NCBI GenBank assembly: GCA_012960105.1
Contig: DUBV01000050.1
Location: forward strand, 1 to 64,000
Direction of reading: 5' to 3'
Origin: Thiotrichaceae bacterium
Lineage (GTDB): Bacteria; Pseudomonadota; Gammaproteobacteria; Eutrophobiales; Eutrophobiaceae
DNA length: 64,000 nucleotides
The translations under genes were made by a program, and so were the position numbers. Below, one piece after another: positions 19,205-27,524 of this stretch (within the stretch, counting starts at the first letter, position 1; every line of letters begins with the position of its first letter). The notes below the pieces were generated by a model, which was not told where the DNA came from, made no database searches, and was given only the letters and a program-made list of their open reading frames with translations.

Positions 19205-19879
19205 ATGCCCATATCCAGCTGGCCAGCTCAAGAGCGGCCTAGAGAAAAATTATTAGAAAAAGGGCCTGCTGCCCTGTCAGATGCCGAAATACTCGCTATT
19301 TTCCTAAGAATCGGTCGTAAAGGCTTATCTGCTCTAGGTCTAGCACGAGAATTATTAGACAAATTTGGTGGCTTACGCCAGCTTATCGATGCCGATGAAA
19401 ACCAGTTTTGCCAAATAAAAGGTCTGGGCATGGTCAAATACGCCCAAATCCAGGCTGCAATAGAGCTCGGTAGACGTTATTTACAAGCCGAATTGGAAGC
19501 AGGCGATATCTTCACTAGTCCGGAACAAACCCGTGAATTCCTTACTTTGAAGCTTCGGGCTTACCCTTATGAAGTATTTGCCTGCCTATATCTGGATAAT
19601 CGTCATCGATTAATCAGTTTTGACGAATTATTCAGGGGAACCATTGATAGCGCCCAGGTTCATGCCAGAGAAGTAGTTCGATCCGCCATTAAACATAATG
19701 CTGCTGCGGTGATTTTGTCGCATAATCACCCCTCAGGCGTTGCTGAACCTAGCCAATCCGATGTTAATTTAACTCAGGAATTGAAAAAAGCCTTACAATT
19801 AGTCGATGTCCGCGTGCTGGATCACCTGATTATTGGCAGCGGTGAAGCCATATCACTGGCTGAACGTGGCTTGTTATAG
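19205..19879 (+). CDS. radC: RadC/YeeS family JAMM-domain protein
   Basis: ATG 19205 (MPISSW) is chosen over the GTG at 19196 because AAGGAG lies 8 nt before it. The 224-residue protein has an N-terminal helix-hairpin-helix region ([17 protein letters not shown]) and the C-terminal JAMM metal motif in [15 protein letters not shown]. The older link to recombination repair has not held up, so its function is uncertain. Position between coaBC (divergent) and rpmB matches E. coli. Confidence 0.94.
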   Translation: MPISSWPAQERPREKLLEKGPAALSDAEILAIFLRIGRKGLSALGLARELLDKFGGLRQLIDADENQFCQIKGLGMVKYAQIQAAIELGRRYLQAELEAGDIFTSPEQTREFLTLKLRAYPYEVFACLYLDNRHRLISFDELFRGTIDSAQVHAREVVRSAIKHNAAAVILSHNHPSGVAEPSQSDVNLTQELKKALQLVDVRVLDHLIIGSGEAISLAERGLL

Positions 19880-19908
19880 AACAAATTGCATTAGAATTGC
19901 CCGAATGC

Positions 19909-19937
19909 TTGGATCCAGCGTTTATTACATGTACAAT
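19909..19937 (+). promoter_or_regulatory. Sigma-70 type promoter for rpmB-rpmG
   Basis: TTGGAT at 19909-19914 and TACAAT at 19932-19937 are separated by 17 bp, close to consensus. The start of transcription would be near 19944, giving a leader of about 30 nt before the rpmB ATG. Confidence 0.65.
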
Positions 19938-19974
19938 CCGCGCTCTTTTTTATTGTGAACAAACGAGAAGAATC

Positions 19975-20211
19975 ATGTCACGAGTATGTGAAGTAACGGG
20001 TAAACGCCCTATGGCTGGGAACAACGTTTCCCACGCAAACAACAAAACAAAACGTCGTTTTATGCCAAACCTCCAATCTAGACGCTTCTGGATTGAAAGT
20101 GAGAGTCGTTGGGTTAGATTACGCGTCAGCACAAAAGGTTTACGTATTATCGATAAAGACGGCATCGAAAGTGTCTTGGCTGACATTAAAGCTCGTAATA
20201 AAGCAAACTAG
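19975..20211 (+). CDS. rpmB: 50S ribosomal protein L28
   Basis: The ORF track entry starts too early; the true start is ATG 19975 ([12 protein letters not shown]), preceded by GAGAAGAATC. The protein is 78 residues, the same as E. coli L28. The motif [23 protein letters not shown] is diagnostic. It is followed 22 nt later by rpmG as in most gammaproteobacteria. Confidence 0.97.
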   Translation: MSRVCEVTGKRPMAGNNVSHANNKTKRRFMPNLQSRRFWIESESRWVRLRVSTKGLRIIDKDGIESVLADIKARNKAN

Positions 20212-20233
20212 GGGCGGACTAAGGTAAAATACT

Positions 20234-20389
20234 ATGCGTGAGAAAATCAAACTTGTTTCTTCTGAAGGTAACGGTCATTTCTATACAACGACCAAAAATA
20301 AACGCACCAATCCAGATAAGATCGAAATCAAAAAATACGATCCTGTCGCTCGTAAGCATGTGATTTATAAAGAAGCCAAAATCAAATAA
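20234..20389 (+). CDS. rpmG: 50S ribosomal protein L33
   Basis: Too short for the ORF track. ATG 20234 to TAA 20389 encodes 51 residues beginning [12 protein letters not shown], with [10 protein letters not shown] and [14 protein letters not shown], all L33 hallmarks. No CxxC zinc pairs are seen, so it is a zinc-independent L33. It shares the rpmB transcript and is followed by a strong terminator. Confidence 0.96.
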   Translation: MREKIKLVSSEGNGHFYTTTKNKRTNPDKIEIKKYDPVARKHVIYKEAKIK

Positions 20390-20391
20390 TA

Positions 20392-20420
20392 AAAATAGCA
20401 CCTAAGGGTGCTATTTTTTT
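20392..20420 (+). terminator. Rho-independent terminator of rpmB-rpmG
   Basis: AATAGCACC and GGTGCTATT pair with a short loop (TAAG region), followed by a run of T residues, two bases after the rpmG stop. Confidence 0.9.
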
Positions 20421-20564
20421 GCCTAAAAATTTCCGCAAACAATCTGTACCACCGTTCAATAACTTCTAGTTTAGGGCTTTCTGCAAGCCAATTGTTAAAT
20501 AAGCTTTTACTTTATATACAAAGAAACTTGCAACTTATGAAGTAATAAGAATAATAGCTCCGCA

Positions 20565-21545
20565 ATGGAGAACGAAATTCTTATATCAGTTAAAGAGCTA
20601 TCTCGTTTTTATGGACAACAACGTGCCATAGAGAACGTCAGCTTTAATGTTCATCGTGGAGAAATCCTCGGCTTTCTTGGACCAAACGGCGCGGGCAAAT
20701 CAACCACCATGCAGATCATTTGTGGTGTTCTGGCTGCGAGTCATGGCTCTGTCAGCATCGCTGGCTATGATATATATGAGCAACCGCAAAAAGCAAAAGA
20801 ACATATTGGCTTTTTACCAGAACAACCACCGCTATATGACGATCTCACTGTCGATGAATATTTAAGTTATGCCGGAAAATTACGCGGCATAAAAAAAGAA
20901 ACACTTACCGAAGCCATTGAATTATGCAAAAAGCGCTGCGGCCTGGAAAACAACGGTTCTCGACTAATCGCAAATCTTTCCAAGGGTTATAAACAACGGG
21001 TTGGTATTGCTCAGGCAATTATCCATTCGCCTTCAGTTATCATCCTTGATGAGCCAACTTCCGGACTTGACCCACTACAGATTCGAGAAATTAGAGAGTT
21101 AATGCTAGAGCTGGCAGAAGATCATAGCGTCATATTATCAACTCACATACTCTCAGAAGTACAAAGCTTATGTGACCGCGTGTTAATTATAAATAACGGT
21201 ACGATAGTGCTCGATCAAGCGATGGATCAACTACAAAATGAACCTGATAAAACGGATCATGTCGAAATAAGTTTACGCTATCCTCCCGCATTGGAAGCAT
21301 TACTTAATATAGAAGGTGTTGCTTCGGCTGAAAGTATCAACAAAGATACTTTGCGACTTAATTTTAATGCTGACTTAGATGCAACTGATAGCATTGTTGA
21401 AAAAGCTGCCGCTGAAAAATGGGGACTATATAAATTAAATACTAGCGACACATCGCTCGAAACTATATTTATGCGATTGACCCATAGTGACTTTGCCCCA
21501 AGCGATAATATTCAAGCTGAAGAGGGCAGCGAAAATAATGAATAA
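20565..21545 (+). CDS. ABC transporter ATP-binding protein, GldA/NosF-like
   Basis: A 326-residue ATPase: Walker A GPNGAGKST (about residue 40), signature LSKGYKQRVG, Walker B VIILDEPTSG, H-loop STHIL. A 100-residue C-terminal extension follows, as in ABC-2 type ATPases. It overlaps the permease by 8 nt and precedes GldG-like and DUF4340 genes. This gene order resembles the gldA-gldF-gldG set of gliding bacteria, but such operons are common in non-gliding gammaproteobacteria and their substrate is unknown. Confidence 0.88.
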   Translation: MENEILISVKELSRFYGQQRAIENVSFNVHRGEILGFLGPNGAGKSTTMQIICGVLAASHGSVSIAGYDIYEQPQKAKEHIGFLPEQPPLYDDLTVDEYLSYAGKLRGIKKETLTEAIELCKKRCGLENNGSRLIANLSKGYKQRVGIAQAIIHSPSVIILDEPTSGLDPLQIREIRELMLELAEDHSVILSTHILSEVQSLCDRVLIINNGTIVLDQAMDQLQNEPDKTDHVEISLRYPPALEALLNIEGVASAESINKDTLRLNFNADLDATDSIVEKAAAEKWGLYKLNTSDTSLETIFMRLTHSDFAPSDNIQAEEGSENNE

Positions 21546-22281
21546 TATTATTTTTATTGCTGCCAATGAATTACGTCGGATGTTCAAATCACCTTTGGCC
21601 TGGATCATTCTTGCTACGGTACAATTTCTGTTAGCGATATTCTTTTATTTATTATTATCACAATACATGCAGCCTGTTAACGCAAGCAGCGGTTTAACAG
21701 AAATAGTTGTGTCAGGCATGTATCAAATCTCTGGTGTAATTATGTTGTTAGTATCGCCTTTACTAACTATGCGCTTGATAACTGAAGAACGCCGCCTTGG
21801 TACAATAAAATTATTATTCTCATCTCCTATTAGCATTACTGAATTAGTACTAGGAAAATATTTTGGCATGATTGCCTTTTATTGTTTGATATTAGTCATG
21901 ATTAGCTTAATGCCGGCATCATTACTATTTGGCACGCAACTCGATCTCGGGCAAATCGCTTCTGGCCTTATAGGCTTGTTATTACTTACGTCCTCATTTG
22001 CAGCAATTGGTTTATTTATTTCTTCGCTGACCAAGCAGCCTTCTACAGCAGCGATAAGTACTTTTGGTGTTTTATTTTTACTCTGGATTATTAATGTTGC
22101 CGGCTCTAATTCTTCGGAAAACACAGCAGCAATACTTTCCTATTTATCTTTGCTTAAACACTATACCAATTTGCTAAATGGTATTTTTAATTCTGCCGAT
22201 GTGCTGTTTTATATTTTTGTTAGTTTGTTTTTTATATTACTCACAATATGGCGGCTTGATGCGGAGCGAACCCATGGATAA
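21538..22281 (+). CDS. ABC-2 type permease, GldF-like
   Basis: ATG 21538 (MNNIIFIAANELRRMF) is preferred over the ORF track start because it gives an 8-nt overlap (ATGAATAA) with the ATPase stop and a normal family N-terminus. The 247-residue protein has about six hydrophobic segments and the RLITEERRLGTIKLLFSSPIS stretch typical of ABC-2 permeases, where 'EER..GT' links to the ATPase. It is the membrane half of the transporter encoded with the upstream ATPase. Confidence 0.86.
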   Translation: MNNIIFIAANELRRMFKSPLAWIILATVQFLLAIFFYLLLSQYMQPVNASSGLTEIVVSGMYQISGVIMLLVSPLLTMRLITEERRLGTIKLLFSSPISITELVLGKYFGMIAFYCLILVMISLMPASLLFGTQLDLGQIASGLIGLLLLTSSFAAIGLFISSLTKQPSTAAISTFGVLFLLWIINVAGSNSSENTAAILSYLSLLKHYTNLLNGIFNSADVLFYIFVSLFFILLTIWRLDAERTHG

Positions 22282-22287
22282 TTCAAT

Positions 22288-23661
22288 ATGTTCGTAACTG
22301 CAAAAACACGGCTGCAATCTCGCTTAAACAGTATTGTTATGTTTCTGTTACTTAGTATCGTTTTAGGTTTATTAGCCTGGCTTAGCCAAAAATATTCAAC
22401 AGAATACGATTGGACAGCTAATGGCAGACATACTTTGTCAGAAGCCAGTCGCGAACTATTGGCTCAAATGCCTGATCCGATCGAGGTCACATCCTACGCA
22501 CGTGAAAACTCTTTATTACGTGATACTATTAGAAAGTTCATTGGAAAGTATCAAACCCATAAAGCTGATATTGTATTACGCTTTGTAAACCCAGATGCAG
22601 TTCCTGATGAAGTTCGTAATCTTGGCATTAGTATTGATGGTGAAATTATCGTTCGTTATCAGGATCGCAGCGAACATGTAAGATCAGATAAAGAACAAGT
22701 TTTTACTAATGCCTTACAACGTCTAGCTCGTAATCAAGAAAGGTGGATAGCTTTTGTAGAAGGTCATGGCGAACGCAATGCACTTAGTGATGCAAATCAT
22801 GATTTAAGTAACTGGGTTAAACAACTTTTTAATAAAGGCTTTCGAGCACAACCGATTAACCTGAGTGAAATACAAGCTATCCCTGATAACACCAGTATTC
22901 TCGTTATTGCCGGACCCCGCATCGATTATCTCGCAGGTGAGATTGAGCTTATCCTTAATTATATTAATGCCGGCGGCAATTTATTGTGGCTACAGGAACC
23001 TGGGCCTCTTTATAAGCTGGAAGTATTAGCGGAACAATTATCCATACAGTTTTATCACGGCGCAATCATTGATTATGCCGGACAATTGATTGGCATTGAT
23101 GATCCAACTATTACATTAGTCACCAATAGTCTGTATTTGCCACATGCAATAACCGAAGGTTTCGAGTTCACCACATTGTATCCAATGGCCGGAGCCATTG
23201 AAATACTGCAATCTGATAAGTGGAATGCCAAACCTATACTGACAACAGGTGATCACACCTGGAACGAAACCGCCAAACTTGAAGGCACTGTTGAATTTAA
23301 TGAAGATAGCGATACTCAAGGGCCATTAACGATAGGTTTAAGTCTCGAACGTGAGTTAGATATAGAAAAGAGTGATGAGCTCATTAGCAAGCAACAACGT
23401 ATCGTTGTAATAGGCGACGGCGATTTTTTATCAAATACCTATCTCGCTAATAGCGGCAACAATGAACTCGGCACTCGTATCATTAACTGGTTAAGCAGTG
23501 ATGATGAATTCATTTCTATACCGCCAAAAATTGCTAACGATACCACGCTTAATATTTCGCAGACCGTTTTAGGGTTGATAGGCGTCTTCTTTTTATTCAT
23601 ATTGCCCGCAGCATTGATCGTTATTGGTATCACGATCGGAATTCGTCGAAAGAAACAATAA
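22288..23661 (+). CDS. GldG-family ABC auxiliary protein
   Basis: 457 residues with an N-terminal membrane segment (about 18-36), a large extracytoplasmic domain and a C-terminal membrane segment (about 425-450) ending in RRKKQ. The opening motif YDWTANGRHTLSEASRELL, the AFVEGHGERN motif and LVIAGPRIDYLAGEIELI are typical of the GldG/ABC_transp_aux family. It sits 6 nt after the permease gene. Its role is probably to work outside the membrane with the ABC complex; the substrate is unknown. Confidence 0.85.
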   Translation: MFVTAKTRLQSRLNSIVMFLLLSIVLGLLAWLSQKYSTEYDWTANGRHTLSEASRELLAQMPDPIEVTSYARENSLLRDTIRKFIGKYQTHKADIVLRFVNPDAVPDEVRNLGISIDGEIIVRYQDRSEHVRSDKEQVFTNALQRLARNQERWIAFVEGHGERNALSDANHDLSNWVKQLFNKGFRAQPINLSEIQAIPDNTSILVIAGPRIDYLAGEIELILNYINAGGNLLWLQEPGPLYKLEVLAEQLSIQFYHGAIIDYAGQLIGIDDPTITLVTNSLYLPHAITEGFEFTTLYPMAGAIEILQSDKWNAKPILTTGDHTWNETAKLEGTVEFNEDSDTQGPLTIGLSLERELDIEKSDELISKQQRIVVIGDGDFLSNTYLANSGNNELGTRIINWLSSDDEFISIPPKIANDTTLNISQTVLGLIGVFFLFILPAALIVIGITIGIRRKKQ

Positions 23662-23662
23662 A

Positions 23663-24538
23663 GTGAACAAACGTCTCTGGGTAAATATCGGCCTGCTTGG
23701 CTTAATAATTACTCTATGCCTTATTATTTTAAATAATGAGGAAGAAATAAAAAAAGAATTACCCCGTCTCTCAACAATAAATCAAAACGATATAAATCAA
23801 ATTAAAGTATTAAGAAAAAATCTTGATGACTTTACGTTCACAAAAGAGGGAGACATATGGCACCTAGATTCTCCACGACAATTTCGTGCCAATAATGCAC
23901 GTATCAATGCCATGCTACGGATGCTCAAAGTCGAATCGCACAGCCAACTAAAACCCGCTGAAGTTAAATTAGAAACCATTGGCCTTAGTGGGCCCATTGT
24001 TATTTTAAAACTAAATGATCATGAATTTAAATTTGGCATTACTGATGCGATAGATCAACGCCGCTATGTTTTGTTTGAAGGAAGAGTTCATTTAGTTAAC
24101 GATTTTCTCTATCATCAACTTATGACGAATATAGCTTTCTTTGCCGATCAAAAACTTTTGCCTGAAGCAACCGAAATTAACTCAATTAAATATCCAGATA
24201 ATAAAATTGAATTGATTAACGACAATTGGCAAATGCAAACATTAGTAGACATTAGCCCTGATAAGCTAGAGCGTATTTCCTACAACTGGGAAAATGCGTC
24301 AGCACTCACTGTTAGTATATATGAAGCACCTGAAACAGAATCGTTTATAAGCATATCAACGTCTAGAGGTGATACGTTCTCATTCGTTATCGTTTCAACT
24401 AAACCACATTTAATCCTTGGCCGTAAAGATTTAGATATTCAATATAATATGGCGAGTAACGAAATTACAAATTTATTATTAATTGAAAACGCAGAGATTA
24501 ATGAAAAATCTGAATCATTAGATTTTGAGTTACGCTAA
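23663..24538 (+). CDS. DUF4340-type membrane-anchored protein
   Basis: I prefer GTG 23663, which starts 1 nt after the GldG-like stop and gives 291 residues (VNKRLWVNIGLLGLIITLCLIIL), over the upstream start that would overlap the previous gene by 38 nt. One N-terminal membrane anchor, then a beta-rich extracytoplasmic region with GDIWHLDSPRQFRANNARINAMLRML, typical of DUF4340 proteins that accompany GldG-like systems. Function unknown. The stop codon directly abuts the mutM ATG. Confidence 0.8.
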   Translation: MNKRLWVNIGLLGLIITLCLIILNNEEEIKKELPRLSTINQNDINQIKVLRKNLDDFTFTKEGDIWHLDSPRQFRANNARINAMLRMLKVESHSQLKPAEVKLETIGLSGPIVILKLNDHEFKFGITDAIDQRRYVLFEGRVHLVNDFLYHQLMTNIAFFADQKLLPEATEINSIKYPDNKIELINDNWQMQTLVDISPDKLERISYNWENASALTVSIYEAPETESFISISTSRGDTFSFVIVSTKPHLILGRKDLDIQYNMASNEITNLLLIENAEINEKSESLDFELR

Positions 24539-25354
24539 ATGCCTGAGCTGCCTGAGGTAGAGACCACACGCAAAGGCATCGCTCCTTATGTTGTTGGTGA
24601 AGTAGTAAAAGATGTCATTATCCGTGAACGACAACTACGCTGGCCAATACCAACAACACTTAAACGATCACTTAAAAATCAACTTATACGCAAACTACGT
24701 CGACGCGCAAAATATTTGCTCTTTTATACCGATAAAGGCTGCATGATTTTACATTTAGGTATGTCGGGTAATTTAAGAATCCTTGATAATAAACAAGCTC
24801 ATGAAAAGCATGATCATGTTGATATAATTTTTGAGTCCGGCAATTTATTACGTTTTCATGATCCGAGAAAGTTTGGCTCCATACTCTGGACTAAAGATGA
24901 TCCGCTAGAGCATAAGTTAATATCCCATCTCGGCCCCGAACCATTAAGCGATGAATTCAATATTGAGTACCTATTTTCTCTATCACGAAAACGCACAAAG
25001 GCTATAAAAACATTCATCATGGATAGTCATATCGTTGTCGGCGTCGGCAATATCTATGCAAGTGAAGCGCTGTTTCGCGCAGGCATAAAACCAACGCTAC
25101 AAACAGGAAAAGTCTCAAAAACACGTTATGAAAAACTAGTCATTGAAATTAAAAATGTTCTTGCTGAGGCAATAGAAAAAGGCGGAACAACTTTAAGAGA
25201 CTTTTTTAATAGTGATGGTAAACCCGGTTACTTTACTCAGGAACTACAGGTCTATAATCGCGAAGGCGAAGCTTGTAATAAATGTATGCGCAAAATAAAA
25301 ATGATTCGGCTAGGCCAACGTTCAACATTTTACTGCTCACATTGTCAAAGCTAA
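24539..25354 (+). CDS. mutM: Formamidopyrimidine-DNA glycosylase
   Basis: Removes oxidised purines such as 8-oxoguanine and cleaves the abasic site. The catalytic N-terminus MPELPEVETTRKG is intact (P2 and E3), with HLGMSGNLRI, the RFHDPRKFG loop, VGVGNIYASEALFRAGI and a C-terminal zinc finger CNKC...CSHC. It is 271 residues, normal. It is joined directly to the upstream DUF4340 gene and the downstream secreted protein, with no gap on either side. Confidence 0.97.
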   Translation: MPELPEVETTRKGIAPYVVGEVVKDVIIRERQLRWPIPTTLKRSLKNQLIRKLRRRAKYLLFYTDKGCMILHLGMSGNLRILDNKQAHEKHDHVDIIFESGNLLRFHDPRKFGSILWTKDDPLEHKLISHLGPEPLSDEFNIEYLFSLSRKRTKAIKTFIMDSHIVVGVGNIYASEALFRAGIKPTLQTGKVSKTRYEKLVIEIKNVLAEAIEKGGTTLRDFFNSDGKPGYFTQELQVYNREGEACNKCMRKIKMIRLGQRSTFYCSHCQS

Positions 25355-25834
25355 ATGTATTGCCCACTTAAAAATATATTTATCCTTAGTTTCATTTTAT
25401 TATTTTCATTCAATACGTTTGCAGTAGAAACCCATAAGAATGACCGCTTAACTTGTTTTGCTAAACATCTGGACACGAATAAAGAAGTTCCCGTAAAAAC
25501 TATTTCTGCTATAACGAGTAAAAAGATTGCAACAGCGCAGTGGCCTTTAGGTTATCCAACTATTGCGATCGATTACCGTGCGTTTTTAAAACTACCTATA
25601 AATACCAGACAATTCATTTATTACCATGAATGCGCACATTTAAAGTTTAAACTTGATGATGAGTTTATCGCCGATTGCATAAGCCTTAATCTGACAGATG
25701 AAAAACATGAACTATCTGAAATCGACATCAGAAAACTAGTTAAAACTTTAGTAGAAAAATTCGGAATGAGTCGCCGCTGGAGTGAACTGCTTCATTGTGA
25801 TCTTATGCAAAAAGCAAAACCCACGACACAGTAA
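25355..25834 (+). CDS. Small secreted protein with HExxH metal-binding motif
   Basis: A 159-residue protein with a Sec signal peptide (NIFILSFILLFSFNTFAVE). It contains YYHECAHLKF (H-E-C-A-H, about residues 90-94), a zincin-type HExxH, followed by DDEFIADC about ten residues later, where the aspartates or glutamate could be a third ligand. Six cysteines suggest disulfides in the periplasm. No larger peptidase domain is visible. The ATG follows the mutM stop without a gap. Function is not known; a metal-dependent hydrolase is only a suggestion. Confidence 0.65.
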   Translation: MYCPLKNIFILSFILLFSFNTFAVETHKNDRLTCFAKHLDTNKEVPVKTISAITSKKIATAQWPLGYPTIAIDYRAFLKLPINTRQFIYYHECAHLKFKLDDEFIADCISLNLTDEKHELSEIDIRKLVKTLVEKFGMSRRWSELLHCDLMQKAKPTTQ

Positions 25835-25848
25835 GACTGTGTCATGGG
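25812..25848 (-). terminator. Terminator of the Tpx-like gene
   Basis: CCCACGACACAGT and ACTGTGTCATGGG pair over 13 positions with one mismatch and a 3-nt loop. On the minus strand the stem is followed by TTTTGCTTTTTG. The hairpin contains the stop codon of the convergent secreted-protein gene. Confidence 0.75.
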
Positions 25849-25859
25849 TACATCATTTG

Positions 25860-26489
25860 TTAAAGCAATTCTCGTGCAGCATTCATAGCTGCCTGCATAT
25901 CAGGTAACGCCGTCAATTCAGGGACGATTTGAAGATAACGTACAATGTTGTCCTTATCCGTAACAATGACCGCACGTGCTAATAGCGCAAGTGGTTCAAT
26001 CAATAAACCATTGTTATAACCAAACTCTCGGCCTTTATAATCTGATAAGAAAGTAACATTATTGATCTTGGCTTCTTTGGCAAAGCGCGATTGCGCGAAA
26101 GGAAGGTCCATGCTGACAGTAATAAGTTCGACTTTCTTATCTAGCCCATCATTTTCTTCTGATAATTCGTGGGTTTGCACATCACAAGTAGGTGTATCTA
26201 GTGAGGGCACTACACTAATTATACGAACCTTACCCCTATTAGCGGCAATATTAATTGTCTTAAGTTCATTAGAAGACAGTGTTGCTGCAGGCAAAGGTTT
26301 ACCAACTTCAATAACGCCTATCCCGGTAAGAGCAAGTGCATCTCCTTTCATAGTAACGTTACTGCCCATGCCTGCTACAACAGTTCCTTTATCGATAGGA
26401 AGATCTGCTTGAACCTGATTAGTTTCTTCTTCAGCACATCCGACAAGCAAAATAAACATCGCTATCGCTACTATTAGATGCTTCATCAT
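25860..26489 (-). CDS. Thiol peroxidase (Tpx)-like lipoprotein lacking the resolving cysteine
   Basis: The 209-residue protein has a lipoprotein signal (MFILLVGC lipobox), so it is probably anchored in a membrane facing the periplasm. The rest is Tpx-like: PSLDTPTCDVQTHELSEE with the peroxidatic cysteine, DLPFAQSRF, and LLARAVIVTDKDNIVRYLQIV. In E. coli Tpx the stretch after DLPFAQSRF begins with the resolving Cys95; here it reads AKEAK, so that cysteine is missing. It may act as a 1-Cys peroxidase with an external reductant. AGGAA lies before the first ATG. Transcribed alone. Confidence 0.85.
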   Translation of the reverse strand: MMKHLIVAIAMFILLVGCAEEETNQVQADLPIDKGTVVAGMGSNVTMKGDALALTGIGVIEVGKPLPAATLSSNELKTINIAANRGKVRIISVVPSLDTPTCDVQTHELSEENDGLDKKVELITVSMDLPFAQSRFAKEAKINNVTFLSDYKGREFGYNNGLLIEPLALLARAVIVTDKDNIVRYLQIVPELTALPDMQAAMNAARELL

Positions 26490-26575
26490 TTGTTCCTCAT
26501 TAAAATAAATTTATAGATTCCTGCCTTAACAGCTGTACGCTGCTTAAGCCAAGTTCTACTACTAATTGCTTTTAC

Positions 26576-27477
26576 TCATTCAATGGATGCAATAGTAGAC
26601 TGCATTGGCTTTTTAACAATGGGCGTTTTTTTACTAAGCCAAACCGTGCAAACAACTAAAGATATAAAGACAATAGTTTCAACGTCAATGACTTCTCCGA
26701 GAAATAGTACAGAGGCCAATAAAGTAATAAAGGGCTGCAGTAGTTGTACCTGACTTACTCTGGCAATACCTCCTAAAGCAAGCCCCTTGTACCATACAAA
26801 AAATGCCAACCATTGACTAATTAATGACAAATATAAAAAAGAAATATAGCCTTTTGCAGGAATACTTGAGATCGATTCAGGCATTTTGTTAATGGTATAC
26901 ACCAATGCAAAAGGAAAAACCAAAACGAGCGCCCAACAAATTACTTGCCAACTACCGATTTTTTTTGAAAGTTTTGCGCCCACAGTATAACCAATAGCTG
27001 CTGAAATAACTGCGCCTAATAACGCGATATCCGCCACTTGAACACTTCCCGAACTCTGAAGTAAGGCATGTAAAATAACAAGAGCACTACCTAAAATACT
27101 GACTAACCAAAAAGAGATGCTTGGTTTTTCATTTCCGATAAAACCCCCATGACAGCCGTTGCAAGCGGTAATATTCCCAAGACTACACCCCCATGAGATG
27201 CAGGCACATATTGCATTGCCCATAACATGAGAATAGGAAAACCGACAACGACACCAAGTGAGACCCAAAAAAGTTGTTTCACTTGTTTTAAACTCGGAAG
27301 TTTTTGACGCTGATAAAATAGCAACGCTATTGCAAATATTGCTGCCAAAACAGCACGTCCCATACCCAATAATATAGGATCAATATAAGGAACAATAACT
27401 CTAGTTACAGGTAATGTTAGACCGAACGCACAGATAGCCAACAAACCAAAAACCATCCCTTTAGTTTCATTCTGCAT
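26576..27477 (-). pseudogene. EamA/DMT family transporter, frameshifted
   Basis: Two overlapping ORFs in different frames (27103-27477 and 26576-27268) together make one ten-helix drug/metabolite transporter of about 300 residues. The first frame gives MQNETKGMVFGLLAICAFGLTLP to LATAVMG; the second continues GFIGNEKPSISFWLVSILG to the end. The break is at a run of five C at 27144-27148 (GGGGG on the coding strand); six would restore VMGGFIGNEKP. It could be a pseudogene, a phase-variable run or a read error. Substrate unknown. Confidence 0.85.
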
Positions 27478-27524
27478 AAATGTTCCTGATAATTTAAACA
27501 GTATGTTATCCGTCTATAGCCAAG

